Origin: Phoronis australis
Taxonomy: Eukaryota; Phoronida; Phoronidae
Assembly (NCBI GenBank): GCA_002633005.1
Contig: NMRA01000065.1
Location: 1,169,528 to 1,201,304, forward strand
Length of the DNA stretch: 31,777 nucleotides
Reading direction: 5' to 3'
Part shown: in pieces, positions 8,101 through 17,963 of the stretch
How the letters are laid out: each line of letters begins with the position of its first letter
How positions within the stretch are numbered: position 1 is the first letter of the stretch
Translations under genes and position numbers: made by a program
Notes under the pieces: generated by a model
What the model saw: only the letters and a program-made list of their open reading frames with translations
What the model was told of the DNA's origin: nothing
The model's database searches: none

Positions 8101-10964
8101 TTAATTTTTTATTGTCATTGACTACAGCAGAAGAAAGGAGAAAAACAAGCATTAGAACTGCTATTCCTCCGTTGATATGTCTCAAACTTTAGTTTGTACC
8201 CTGTCTGAGCAGCGTAATGGAGCGATTTGACTTTGGTATACCCTTTATCAGAAAATACGGATTTTAAATGGGGGAGCTATCTTTTATTACCTGATGAATG
8301 ATTTTACTGCAAACTGACTCCTTGAATGATAATTTTTTTATGTTTTATAGTCCACTCTTTTTTCATGCATGGAAATATTTTCGACATTTTCTAGGCAATT
8401 ATTGAAACATTAATTGTGGACATAAAGATCATATTTCTATATGATGCAAGTCATTTAATACACCATCACAGCCAAACTTAAAAGAACCAAATGTTGCTTT
8501 CCAGGGCCACGTCAAAAGTCATTATGCAATAATGAAGAAAAAGAAATTCTGAAAGAAATATTATTCAGCAGCAACTTCCCATCATATCTGGCCAGCCAGT
8601 CATCAGGCTACACATGTCAATGTACACTGACTGCCAACAGGGACATCATCAGTTTGTCTGCCATTGAGCATGAGATACAAGTAAATACACTGTAATAATA
8701 ATCCAAAAAACGTACACTCAATCATGAACCACGGACCATAAATCGTCATAAATATTTTAGTGGTAAATTCAAAATTGAAGTAAATACACTGCTGTAGCTT
8801 TAAAACAGTCATGTTCAATACTTAGTTTGAAACTTCATTACCGGAACTGTATAACTAAATTTTGTATTACAGGGAGCCGTCAAAAGCCATTATGCAATGA
8901 TGAAGAAAAGAAAACTACACGAGAAGTATTAGTCAGCAGCAACTACCCATCACATCTGGCCAGCCAGTCATCAGGCTACACATGTCAATGTACACTGAGT
9001 GCCAACAGGGGCATCATCAGTTTGTCTGCCATTGAGATACAGCTGACAGATGGTCAAACACTACAAGTAGCAACACACAGTGGTCAACAGGTGTATGACA
9101 GCTCCAACATCACACTCAAACATAACATTGTACAACAACAATCACAAGTCAACATCACTTTCACAACTACTGGCGATCATAGTGGTGGAAGATTTGCTCT
9201 GGCATTTAGTGGTAAGATTGAATGATAAATTTCTGGATTACTACGTAGACCCGGCGATGCCTAAAATCTTCGTTTATTGTCTTTACTTAATAAAATTCAT
9301 GAACTTTAACAAAGTAGGGTACTGTCAAGATCACTTACGGTATGTGCCATCAAGTTCATTTCTATAAAGTGGGTACACTGAAATTAAAAAGTTTGAAGAT
9401 TCTGAAAGACAGCGGTGAGTTTATGGACCAAATCGGAGTACTGAATAAGTAGGGAGAATTAACGGGGTGGATTTGACACACAACTGTTGCTATAGGGTAA
9501 CTATTCCTACCAAAATGGAATTTTAGTCTGCTGTTCAAGTGTTGTAAGAAACTATTTTCCAACAGCCTCACAGGTTATCACTAGACGGTGCCAAGTGACG
9601 ACAGTGCCATCCCCAACACAAGTGAAAAAAACACAGCACAGGTTAACATCTACACCAAAATATGAAACAGAAACAAGTCTGTCAACCAGAACCATTGTGG
9701 AGATATTACCAACAAAGAAAGCAACAGATGAAAGCCAACCACCAACAGTGGACACATCAACATCTAAACAACAAGGGAAGACAATGAGCAGTGCCTTACA
9801 ACCAACACCAACTGAAGTGAATGGCGTCACTAGAGACACCTGTAGTGGAAACAGGAAGAATGAAGAGTCCGGACTACCATGTATGGTCACATAAATATAA
9901 AAGTCATGCAGAACTATAAAATTCAGCAACAAATGACAGTACTCAGTGTGGTATACCAGAATCACTAGAATAATTTTTTTCAAAACCAGTACCACCACAC
10001 AACCCTGAATTCAGATCTTACTGAAGCATATTATGCAAAAAAATCAAAAATAAAGCCATTATTCATACAACGTTTTCTCCAGAAATACTTTAACACAGCA
10101 ATATGCCTGCTTTCCAGATATCATCCATGGCTGCATTTCCTTAGGTCTGGCCATCTTTATTGTGGTGTTTGTGATGGTGCTGCTGAGAAGGTAAGCCCTC
10201 TATTAATGTACCATGCATTTGAACATTATAAAACTTAACAAAGCTTCACCCTATGTGTGTTTTTGCGCTATGTAATGATGTTATGTACCATGTCAGTCTC
10301 TGATAGCCTCAATACTTTTTCAAGACAGTGTTTGTGCTCGTGATGCTGAGAAGGTAAACCCCCATGTATGTGCCATGCAAGTGAACATTATAGAACTTGA
10401 CAAAGCTTCGGCATCTGTGTGTTTTTGCTGTATGTTATGCAACATGTCAATCTGTACTAGCCTCAATACTTTTCCAGGAGAAGAACTGGATGCTGTAGCA
10501 CAAACCCATCATTCGATCACCAAGGTACTCGTACATCAGACGTTGTGCTACCACAGTTGAACCACGAGACCAGTCATGAGTTATGTTATGTCAACACAAA
10601 AGGTCTTCAAGATCATAATGCCCACACGCAGGAAAGGCGTACAAATGAAAACGGACATGTGTATGAGGAAATGTGTGCAGGCGAATACCACACTAGATCA
10701 GATACAGCAACAGCAAACATTCTGGAACAAAAAATAGTCGGCAGCTTTGTTGGTCCTAAACAATCTACCAAACTTGAAAGCAAAGAATCACTGGAACTGC
10801 ATGATATCTATTCCCAATACATTGACATGAAAGTCGAAGACTGTGCTAATGGTGAAAAAAGTATGTATCAAAATGGATACCATGGTTCAGAAACTGACAT
10901 TGGAGGTTATATCCACCCTCACTGTGCTAATGACAGCAGTGGGCCTGAATATAAAGGCCTATAG
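5078..10964 (+). CDS. Gene B: SUEL-CUB-stalk-TM receptor with PI3K/Grb2-type tail motifs
   Basis: Exons 7127-7432, 8873-9211, 9566-9880, 10118-10190 and 10478-10964 are joined by AG/GT sites with phases 1, 1, 1, 2; a tentative first exon is 5078-5153. With it the reading frame is whole: 531 codons plus TAG. Order: signal peptide (uncertain), SUEL-type lectin-like domain, CUB-like domain, Thr-rich stalk, membrane helix, basic RRRRTGCC juxtamembrane segment, and a tail with CYVNT, VYEEM, YIDM and MYQNG. YxxM is the classical p85/PI3K SH2 site and YxN the Grb2 site. The ectodomain is nearly that of gene C, but the tail is unrelated to it. A truncated CUB exon (8505-8692) sits in the second intron. 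A plasma-membrane sensor coupled to tyrosine kinases is inferred; the ligand is unknown. The first exon is the weak part of this model. Confidence 0.75.
6814..6942 (+). repeat. Three tandem 43-bp units
   Basis: Units 6814-6856, 6857-6899 and 6900-6942 share the frame gaactgacaggtcaatcagt followed by gcttgaggcaatactcagca and cat, with few substitutions. They lie ~180 bp upstream of the SUEL exon of gene B, in its presumed first intron. Confidence 0.9.
7127..7432 (+). CDS. Gene B exon: SUEL-type lectin-like domain
   Basis: The acceptor atttag ends at 7126 and the donor gtatga starts at 7433, phase 1 at both ends, 306 bp. Eight cysteines are spaced as in SUEL/rhamnose-binding lectin domains: TC, LQC, TSC, TQC, SNC, HQC, QQC and final YSC. 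Further family landmarks are IYVLSSELAY and INSMIVNYSC, which replaces the KYLxVxYxC ending. The usual sugar-contact motifs YGR and DPC are absent, so the fold call is good but sugar binding is doubtful. An NCT sequon is present. Confidence 0.75.
7880..8200 (+). repeat. Diverged dispersed repeat, copy 1
   Basis: Matches 25890-26215 in patches, for example ctaatcatggcaaaattctt against ctattcatggcaacattctt, then ttttagacattatg against ttttagacactgtg, and aactgctattcctccgttga against aactgctgttcctttgttga, in the same order. Boundaries are approximate. Probably an old non-coding transposon fragment in the gene B intron. Confidence 0.55.
8505..8692 (+). pseudogene. Truncated extra CUB exon in gene B
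   Basis: After a good acceptor (ctttccag, ending 8504) this 188-bp stretch repeats the first half of the CUB exon in frame: RQKSLCNNEE, SSNFPSYLAS, GYTCQCTL, then IISLSAIE. It departs after a 6-base insertion and meets an in-frame TAA at 8693-8695. The second half of the domain is missing and no phase-1 donor is visible. It is most likely a relic of exon duplication. If spliced as a terminal exon it would give a short secreted SUEL protein, but no nearby AATAAA supports that. Confidence 0.8.
8697..8872 (+). repeat. Intron block shared by genes B and C (copy in B)
   Basis: About 175 bp immediately before the full CUB exon is nearly identical to 19890-20063 before the CUB exon of gene C, including cgtacactcaatcatgaacc and ataactaaattttgtattac. 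Intron identity this high points to recent duplication or gene conversion covering intron plus exon. Confidence 0.9.
8873..9211 (+). CDS. Gene B exon: CUB-like domain
   Basis: Bounded by attacag and gtaaga, phase 1 at both ends, 113 residues. Landmarks: KPLCNDEE, SSNYPSHL (CUB SPNYP position), GYTCQCTL, SLSAIEIQLTDGQTL, and the closing strand GGRFALAFSG. Three cysteines and two NIT sequons. It is nearly identical in sequence to the CUB exon of gene C and much further from that of gene A. Confidence 0.85.
9566..9880 (+). CDS. Gene B exon: Thr/Ser-rich stalk
   Basis: The acceptor ccaacag ends at 9565 and the donor gtatgg starts at 9881, phase 1 at both ends. It starts ASQVITRRCQVTTVP, which aligns with ASQTITKWCQMTTTR of gene C and fixes both exon starts. 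The rest is Thr, Ser, Pro, Gln and Lys rich and no longer aligns with C. The donor choice is supported because it yields a Tyr codon with the next exon (YIIHG), as in gene C (YIIIG). Confidence 0.75.
10118..10190 (+). CDS. Gene B exon: transmembrane helix
   Basis: A 73-bp exon between tttccag and gtaagc, phase 1 in and 2 out. It encodes YIIHGCISLGLAIFIVVF and the rest of a ~24-residue helix, ending in Leu-Leu-Arg. The next exon adds three more Arg and then TGCC, cysteines placed where palmitoylation is common. There is no charge inside the helix and no GxxxG, unlike A and C. Confidence 0.8.
10165..10477 (+). repeat. Tandem duplication of TM-exon end plus intron
   Basis: Copy 1, 10165-10327, runs from gtgtttgtgatggtgctgct in the TM exon through the intron. 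Copy 2, 10328-10477, starts gtgtttgtgctcgtgatgct and repeats the donor as aaggtaaac and intron words such as caaagcttc and cctcaatactttt. The copy-2 exon piece is out of phase with the tail acceptor, so it looks like dead duplicate sequence. Confidence 0.85.
10478..10964 (+). CDS. Gene B exon: cytoplasmic tail with YxxM and YxN motifs
   Basis: The acceptor cttttccag ends at 10477, phase 2, and the exon ends at TAG 10962-10964. The tail is ~161 residues. Motifs: CYVNTK (Tyr codon 10587-10589; YxN, Grb2-type), VYEEM (10662-10664; YxxM), EYHTRS, DIYSQYIDMKVED (YIDM Tyr 10818-10820; YxxM), MYQNGYHG (10866-10868; YxN), GYIHP and a final EYKGL. YxxM recruits the p85 subunit of PI 3-kinase when phosphorylated. 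The sequence shares no alignable block with tails A or C apart from being acidic and tyrosine-rich. Confidence 0.8.
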
Positions 10965-11515
10965 AAACAAGTTGACAGAGCAACTGGAACTGAAATAATT
11001 TAAGGTTATATAGGACCTTAGAAAAATGTCCAAATCAAAGAAAATTTGGAACTTCATATCTCAGAAATGGCGGATTGTTATGAAGCATTCGGATACCATG
11101 CTATATGCACTGTTGTCCAAAACTGTGTTAGGAATCATTTCTAATCCAAGTTAGCATCAAGGGCTATCAAACATTAAAATTTCTAAGAAAAATTCAGATG
11201 TTGCATCAACTAAAAACGAAATAACACTTTAGAGAACCTGCAACATTGTTTTTGAGATTCCATCGTCATAGTCATAGCTGTCCCTCCTTTTAGTCACTCC
11301 CATGTATATACCATAAAAAAGTTTATTCATTTATTTATTTATTTTTAATTCATTCTGTAAATCCAATTTGAAGATACTGTTTAGTTTATTGTATCTTAAT
11401 TTAATCTGGTTATCTATCTTAATTTTTTTAATTTAATTTTTGCTGCAGAGGACCATGCTGTATATTAGCCTTTGGCTAAAGCATGTTTTATATCTATTGT
11501 ATTTTATCCTCTATA

Positions 11516-11521
11516 AATAAA
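11516..11521 (+). terminator. Candidate poly(A) signal of gene B
   Basis: AATAAA followed by a T-rich stretch, ~550 bases past the stop and directly before the Helentron-like element. No other AATAAA was noticed between the stop and this one. Confidence 0.4.
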
Positions 11522-11531
11522 GTTTATTATT

Positions 11532-12775
11532 ACTCTGCGCGTGTAAGCGCAGAGTACTGTTGTTCCTGGGTTTTCTTCAATTTTATTCTTATTCTTCTTC
11601 TTATTCTTCTTCTGACCAACTTTGAGGCTTAATAACTCCAAATTGGGTGCAGGTACGGTCTTTAAATTCAGCATATGACTTTTGACAGTATATAAATTTT
11701 GATTGCTTGTATAATCATATTCCATATTGCACCGGAAAAGGTCGTTTGGTGCAAAGGTCATATAATTTTCAAAATGCTACTCCTCCTTCAGTTTTAAAGC
11801 TATCTTTTTCAAATTCGGTGCACAGGTAAAAGTCAATATGACAAATTAAAAAATTACTTTTCTAAGTAATCGGGTCATCCAATCAGGTGAAACAGGTCAA
11901 AGGTCATTAGGTGCAAACTAAAATTTTGAGCTAGACACTTCAAATTGACAGGTCTGATTGCCACAGGTAAATCAAATCGGAATCCAAAGTTTCAGGTCAT
12001 TTAGTGCAAACATGGGGTCATTAGGTGCATTTTTCTTCTGAAAATTTGACCTTTTCAATGAGCAAGTATTCTGATGTGTCAACCGTTAGACAACTGTGAT
12101 TCTCAGCGTTAAACACATTTTCCATGGGCTTTGCAATAATTCTCCCAAAGATGCTTAAAATGCACCGGATAAGGTCAATTAGTGCAAAGGTCGTGTAACG
12201 TTCAAAATGTTATATCTCTTACGTTTTTCAAGGATTTCTTTTCAATGTCAGCACACTGGTGTAAGTCAACATGCCAATTGAATACCCTACTTCACTTCAC
12301 AATAGGCCTAACCAATCAGAAAAATTAGGTCAAAGGTCATTGAGTGCAAACTAAAATTTTGAGCTAGAGACTTCAAAATTACAGATCTTTTTACTAAGTG
12401 CGATTGAGTTTGAATTCTAAATTTTTAGGTCATTTGGTGCACACATGGGGTCATTAGGTGCATTTTTCTTCTGAAAGTGACCACTTCATTCATCTTGTAT
12501 TCTGAAGTGCTTAAAGTAAAACATCTGTGATTATTAACATTAACCACACTTTTAATTGAGTTAACAATTACTCCCTCATCGGGGCTCATAATGCACCGGA
12601 AGAGGTCATTTAGTGGAAAGGTCATCAAAAATTAATATGTAATTTCTCCTACAATTTTAAAGAATTCCTTTTCATATTGGTAAACGGGTTGCTGTCAGTA
12701 ACTTCCCATAATAATTCCAGTAATACGCACGCGCAGAGTCCGTTATTGTCACGCCGTGACAATAATCTTTCTAGT
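11532..12775 (+). mobile_element. Helentron/HINE-like non-autonomous element
   Basis: ACTCTGCGCGTG at 11532-11543 is repeated in exact inversion as CACGCGCAGAGT at 12728-12739. The right copy is followed by a perfect hairpin, TTATTGTCAC / GTGACAATAA (12743-12765, 3-base loop), and then CTAG. The interior holds no gene but a ~432-bp tandem repeat (anchor CACCGG at 11730, 12163 and 12594). Subterminal inverted repeats, internal tandem repeats and a 3' hairpin are the published hallmarks of Helentron-associated elements. The exact ends are uncertain. Confidence 0.55.
11730..12700 (+). repeat. ~432-bp tandem repeat inside the Helentron-like element
   Basis: CACCGGA.AAGGTC..TT.GTG followed by AAAGGTC recurs at 11730, 12163 and 12594. 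Intermediate words ggtcattaggtgcatttttc and caaaggtcatt also recur at the same offsets. About 2.5 units are present. Confidence 0.85.
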
Positions 12776-14136
12776 TATATTATTATCTTGAATATTTAAA
12801 TCAGTTTGGGTTTGGAGAGTAACTATTCCGCATGGGGGTTGTAAATTATGAGTGTTTTTCACAAACAATATACCTTTTGGAAGCAGTTCTTTGTGAACCC
12901 TGCTTTTAGTAATAACTGTTCCAGTTGGACTGTGTTAAAGCTGCTTTTGCATTAGTGCAGACTAGTTTGCGGTCGGTCGGAGCATAATTCTAAGATCAGT
13001 GTGATAACCTACCAAACTGTTACCTTCGTCACTAGACCTGACTAAAATTCCACCGTCCTAATTTTAAAACTACGTCATACCAAACACAGGATGTCGCAAC
13101 GCTGAACTGCAATAGAGATCCGACAACTAATTGCCACTTTTTATTTTGAGACATGATAAACTTTAAAATTGTACAGTGAACAGTGAGTAGACGAAACAGC
13201 AACAACGTCTAAAGTGTGCGAAATGGCTGGAAGTAGAGTATTAGCCAGCTGCCTGCGTGCCCGCCGAGTGCGTGGGCAGATGTTGAATCTGGCGGGCACA
13301 AAAATTTGCAACTGCGGGTGCAATGGCAGGCCATTTACATCCCAACATTACGCATTATCTTTGGAGACTCGTTTTGAAAGTAATGTTTCATTTGTTTCGC
13401 ACTTACATTTCTCAGCACCAGACAACCCTCATTTGCTTGCAATATTTCTGCCATTTCATGCTGAAATTACCCACATCCACAAAGACAACTATATCTTCAA
13501 AACTATTTGAGGTAAGTCCTTCAAATTTTCAGCACACACTCAAGAGGGTTCACTTTATATGAATATCTGCCTACGGGGTCCCAATAATTGTAGAAATACA
13601 GGTAAATTACAGGTAAATTGTGTGAACTTGATGTTTTTGAACTGTTTTCTGAAGTGACTGAAATAAAAAAAATATTAGAAAACCAAAACCTTGGTTGTTT
13701 TGTGTTGACAAGTGTCCATAACAATAAGCAAGCACTGGAGTATCACAAAATGAGAAAAAATATCAGAAACTTGTTATAATTTATAGGTACAAAAACGTGA
13801 AGACAAATGAATTTTCCTCAGGTGGTTGTTCCTTCATTTCTATTTTGACTTCAGTGCTTCTTACTTCTGTTTGAACATGGACTCCATACATCAATGGAGC
13901 AAACTATAATTTCAAAATAAATTCAGTAATTATGTTTATTTCTTACCTTTACCAGGTAAAAGTTAATATAAAGGTGTAACCAGGTACATAATTATGAACG
14001 ATTATTTAACACCAGTCATTTGATAGTTTCTAATTTTAGTCAGTTTGCCAAGTTCCTGTCATGAAATATTGTAAAGCAATTCACTCTGCACAGGGGCACC
14101 TCACAAAAAGAGCACATAAATGAAGTCTCGATGGGG
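12776..14136. other. Intergenic, nothing recognised
   Basis: Mostly AT-rich. A CpG-containing patch at about 13215-13330 lies in an open frame (13214-13510) with no recognisable domain, splice site or repeat structure. I do not call it a gene. Confidence 0.4.
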
Positions 14137-15998
14137 TAACCCTTTGGTGTTTTGCAATTGCTCATTACACATTGGCGACAATTTTTTTCCTCCCTTGAAC
14201 TTTTACAATTTTATGATGTCCAATGGCTGCCTGGTTAACAAGAACATCTGCGCAGTCCTTAGATCGCCTTCCTGCTTTACGTTGCCGACACGCAAACTCG
14301 TTTACTTAGCTGTTCAATTACTTCCATGCGGAACCGCACCGAGTCGTAGTACTTTGGCAAAGGTGACACATGATGACTCTTCGTACTAAGAATGAATGCA
14401 TTTACAAGAGACAAATTCACGCAAAACCATACAAAATAGCGCCACCATTTTTTGCATGCTCTGCCTACAGGGTAGTAAGATCGCATCTGGTCTGACTTAT
14501 CCACCCCACCCATGAAATCATTATAACGTAGATCGACTTCAGGCTTTCCCTCACCCGTGAATGGTTTGAGGATAGTCGAGAGAAAAGCGAGAGTCCGCTT
14601 GTCTTTGTACAGTAGTAGCTACCATTTCCCCTTTTTGTTTTGAATAAGATCACCAGTATTCTTCAGCTTGGCTCTCTTGAAATAGGCTGGTAAACCTTTG
14701 CGGTTATTCATTATTGTCCCACAGGTGTAAGTGTTTTCCAATTTGAGGTGTTCTGCCAGTGTCACTGAGGAAAAAAATCGGTCATAGTAGAGATGATGGT
14801 GATGGCCACGATATGGTTCGGACAGTGTCCACACCACATCATAGCCGAGGCCGTGTTGCCTCTCTCCATTTTGTTTTTTACCTGTGTTAACGTCAAAATC
14901 GCAGCAGTATCCAAACTTTGACTCACACAGCTCCCAGACCTTTATCCCCCACTTGGTAGGTTTAGCTGGCATATATTGACGAAAATGGACTCGCCCTTTG
15001 AAGCCGACCATTGCCTCATCCACAGACAGTTCACATTCAGGATAGTAATTATTTTTGAAATTCTCAGTAACTGTATCTAATAATGGTCTTACTTTATAAA
15101 GAGGATCGTAACCATCTTCTCCTCGGCACGGCTGTCCTGAAGTGTCCCTCACATGAAAGTACTGGGTCAACTTTTCAAAACGGGGGCGGGGCATGATTGA
15201 GCTCACGTATGCATCTCCATATTTTGGGTCAGCACTCCAATAAAACCACATTGGTGGCAATTGTTTTATTCCCATGATAATATTAATGGCCAGAAATGCA
15301 CGAATTTCCTGAGCTGTTGTCGGCGTCCAATTTGTATCAGGCTGTCCTCGACTTGCAGCTACCTGGTCGGCATATCGATTCATTTCCTCAGCCCACGACT
15401 CCAAGCAATCAGAAGTTATAAACAATTCAAAATAGTCCAAAGCCGTTGCTTCCACAGGTAAGTTGCGCAACGGACCCAAATTCTCTGAAAACGGGGGCAA
15501 ATTGAAGTCCGTGAGCGTTGGGCTCCACGCGGCATTTAAAAATGTCAGATTTTCATCCTCATTTTCCTAGCCGCTTTCGCCTTCAGATTCTGCCACTGCT
15601 CGAAACATCCGAGACGTCGACGTCTGACTCATTCACAGGTAAATTCCTAGCTAAATGCTCAGCTTTTCGTATAGATTCCTCCACTTCTGAATCGGAAAAT
15701 CCATCAAAATCAGACTCGTCCTTGCTGGACTCCATATTGTCAACAGTAAGTCGTAAACTAACTTTAAAGTTTGCAAAAAGGCAGTAAATTTACAGTGAAG
15801 CAGAAGTCACAAACAAACATGGCTGTCTGATCTATTAATAGACCTATAGTAACAATTCTCGCGATATTTGGACCAGATTTCTTGTTACCATGGATTCAAA
15901 GACCCGGAAGGTGAGTACAGCCGGTTACGGCCGGCGTGGACCAGGGAAGCAGCTGTTTTGTCAGCCGGTTGCAGCCGGCACTGAGTTTAAAGGGTTAA
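14137..15998 (-). mobile_element. Decayed piggyBac-family DNA transposon
   Basis: The left end reads TAACCCTTTGG (14137-14147) and the right end AAAGGGTTAA (15989-15998), giving a CCCTTT/AAAGGG terminal repeat beside a TTAA target. The left target is mutated to GTAA. The transposase remnant fills the element on the minus strand. An 18-bp subterminal direct repeat, CAGCCGGTTRCRGCCGGC, occurs at 15918-15935 and 15962-15979. The ~1.9-kb size fits a short autonomous piggyBac. It sits between genes B and C, outside any exon. Confidence 0.8.
14140..15735 (-). pseudogene. piggyBac transposase pseudogene (PGBD4-like)
   Basis: Likely start ATG at 15735-15733, opening an acidic N-terminus. That frame ends at TGA 15585-15583; the main frame has TAG at 15569-15567, so there is a frameshift plus a nonsense codon here. 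The main frame then runs to TAG 14621-14619 and continues in the same frame to 14277. The three catalytic Asp of the DDE_Tnp_1_7 fold are visible: SVDEAMVGFKGR (Asp codon 15020-15018), YYDRFFSS (14783-14781) and FMGGVDKSDQ (14501-14499). Beyond another frameshift a CRQC motif (~14180-14169) matches the C-terminal cysteine-rich domain. It is inactive as it stands, with at least two stops and two frameshifts. Confidence 0.88.
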
Positions 15999-17896
15999 AT
16001 TAAGCAGTAGAAGTTCAGTTGGGGAGTGCAATGTAATTAATCACAAAGACGGAGATTTGTCACATGATATTCACGGGGAGTGTTCCGTAACTCGCAGCGA
16101 GAAATTCATCCAAAATCACATGGTCCTGTCAAAAATAAGCTGCGACATAACTTGCAAAATCTTGTTTTTTAGGAAGGCACTAAGGTTACTGCACGCTCCT
16201 GAGAATTATCGTCTGCGCCTCAGCAGACTTTGTCGGACACCCCATGAACGAGTAAGTCTGTCGGTGTCATGAAACGAAACACCCCAGCAAAGGCATAACT
16301 CACCAATGTACGTGCATCGCAAACAGACATAAATGTTTTTTTGACGGGCAATATCAGTATTGTAGCTAATACCATGGCAGGAAGAACTCAGCACTCGCGT
16401 AAAAAGGCGAGAAAAGGTGCTACAGTCAAGCAAAATAGTCTGAACCAAACTTTTCGCATTGTGCTTACATAATGGAGCCAACTTTGGTATGCTCGCTATT
16501 ACGGTCTTTTTGAGTGTACTAACTTTACAACCGTACCAAATTTAGACTGTTCTAAATCACTGTTTGCATTGGGACTAAAATTTGTGTGGTCGAGAAAGCA
16601 TGTAAGTCCACCGTACTAACTCCGTACTGCAAAAACCCCTTAAGTTAACGCAGTTTAACAAAAGGTTTGCAGTCTTGGCCGAGAACATACTTTTTCTATT
16701 ACCCTCACCCCGTTGATCACTAAAGTGCCAAGCCCAAAATGTCAAAAGAAGTTTGGTCACGTTATTGAAACCAATGTTTTGCAATAAATGAAAGTTTCCT
16801 TGTTACTAACTTTTACTAAAAGGACATGGTCACATGTTCCAATCAATAGCAGACTGGTATAAAGACGAAATCAAATTCCACAAGGTTCTAGTTTCAGAAA
16901 ACATGTACTTTTACAAAGTTCAAATCTATAATTTTTTAGATATTTGCCTAAATACACATACATGTCAATAAAGGTCCTGTGTAACCTTAAGGTGACCTTA
17001 ATCAAATAGATAAATGTACGACAAGCAACTCAAATTTCGAAGAAAAGAAAATTAACTGTATTTGTGCCGAGACGAGTACACAATGAATCCAAATATAAGT
17101 GCCACTATTATAAGAACATGATTTTTGTTCAGTCAAGTAATCATTGTTACTGCTTGCCTATTAATGGCAGATATGGGCATGGTGTGACAAAGATGATGAA
17201 ATAACAAATTCAACTGTTCATCAATTAACGTGTTTCAGCTCAACATACTGTACTTGTTCATAAGTTAATGCCAAGGACATTGAAACTGTTTAGTCCAAAA
17301 TCAGGGTGTGGGCCGAGCATAGGCACTAAAATGGATTTTTTGAAAATTTAGGAATGATTGTTTACCCAAGGATTCTATTCAGTCATTCAATTGCTTTCAT
17401 CACTTTTGCACACACTGAAACGATAATATTAGAATAAGTATTAATTTCTCCAAAAGATAATTTCGCAGATCCTTCAATGAAAAAGCAGCCCTCAAAAGAC
17501 AAGGTGAAACTGAAACTGATTGTACGGTACTCAAAGATAAATGAAATCTGTACCTTTTTAGACCTTAAATTCTCAAGACAGGCATTATCAAAGACAGTTG
17601 TATTTTTAAGCTAGCTTTGGTTGTATAAATTAAAGGTGGGCTCTATGTTGTGCAATTATCTGGAAGTCTTTATTCAAACCCACAAATCCAGCCTGGAAAA
17701 GTATATCTTTGACCTGTGGTGTTTGATGAGGAAGTCACAAGGATATCATAAGGGGGTATCTATGGAATGTGAAACCAGGCTAAGTGTCAAATTATCCGTA
17801 TGGCCAAGTTTTATTGTGACAACAAGGAAACGTTTAGATAAGCAGTAAAGAACAGACACAGGTATATGAGCCAGCTTAGCATAATAGAGAGCAGCC
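15999..17896. other. Intergenic upstream of gene C, nothing recognised
   Basis: No open frame with recognisable domains or good splice context. It includes whatever promoter gene C has; a TATAAATTA at ~17622 is too far (270 bp) from the start codon to call without transcript data. Confidence 0.4.
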
Positions 17897-17963
17897 ATGT
17901 TGTTAACAGGCTGTGCACCTGTAGCTGTGTTACTTCTTCAGTATGCCTGCCAAGTATACACAG
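17897..17963 (+). CDS. Gene C exon 1: signal peptide
   Basis: ATG in good context (gcagccATG, G at -3) begins MLLTGCAPVAVLLLQYACQV, a short hydrophobic core followed by small and polar residues, typical of a secretory signal. The donor gtatat follows in phase 1, so the join to the SUEL exon restores a Glu codon (GESFERM). The exon is too short to stand out as an open frame, but length, phase and composition agree. Confidence 0.7.

Noticed and set aside
10328-10351. Alternative coding mini-exon in the gene B intron
   Set aside because: Its end phase (0) does not fit the phase-2 tail acceptor, so inclusion would break the frame.
13214-13510. 98-codon open frame with CpG-rich start
   Set aside because: No recognisable domain, no splice context, and overlapping open frames in other phases.
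15518-15787. Plus-strand open frame over the start of the piggyBac element
   Set aside because: It is the antisense shadow of the transposase N-terminus, which reads sensibly on the minus strand.
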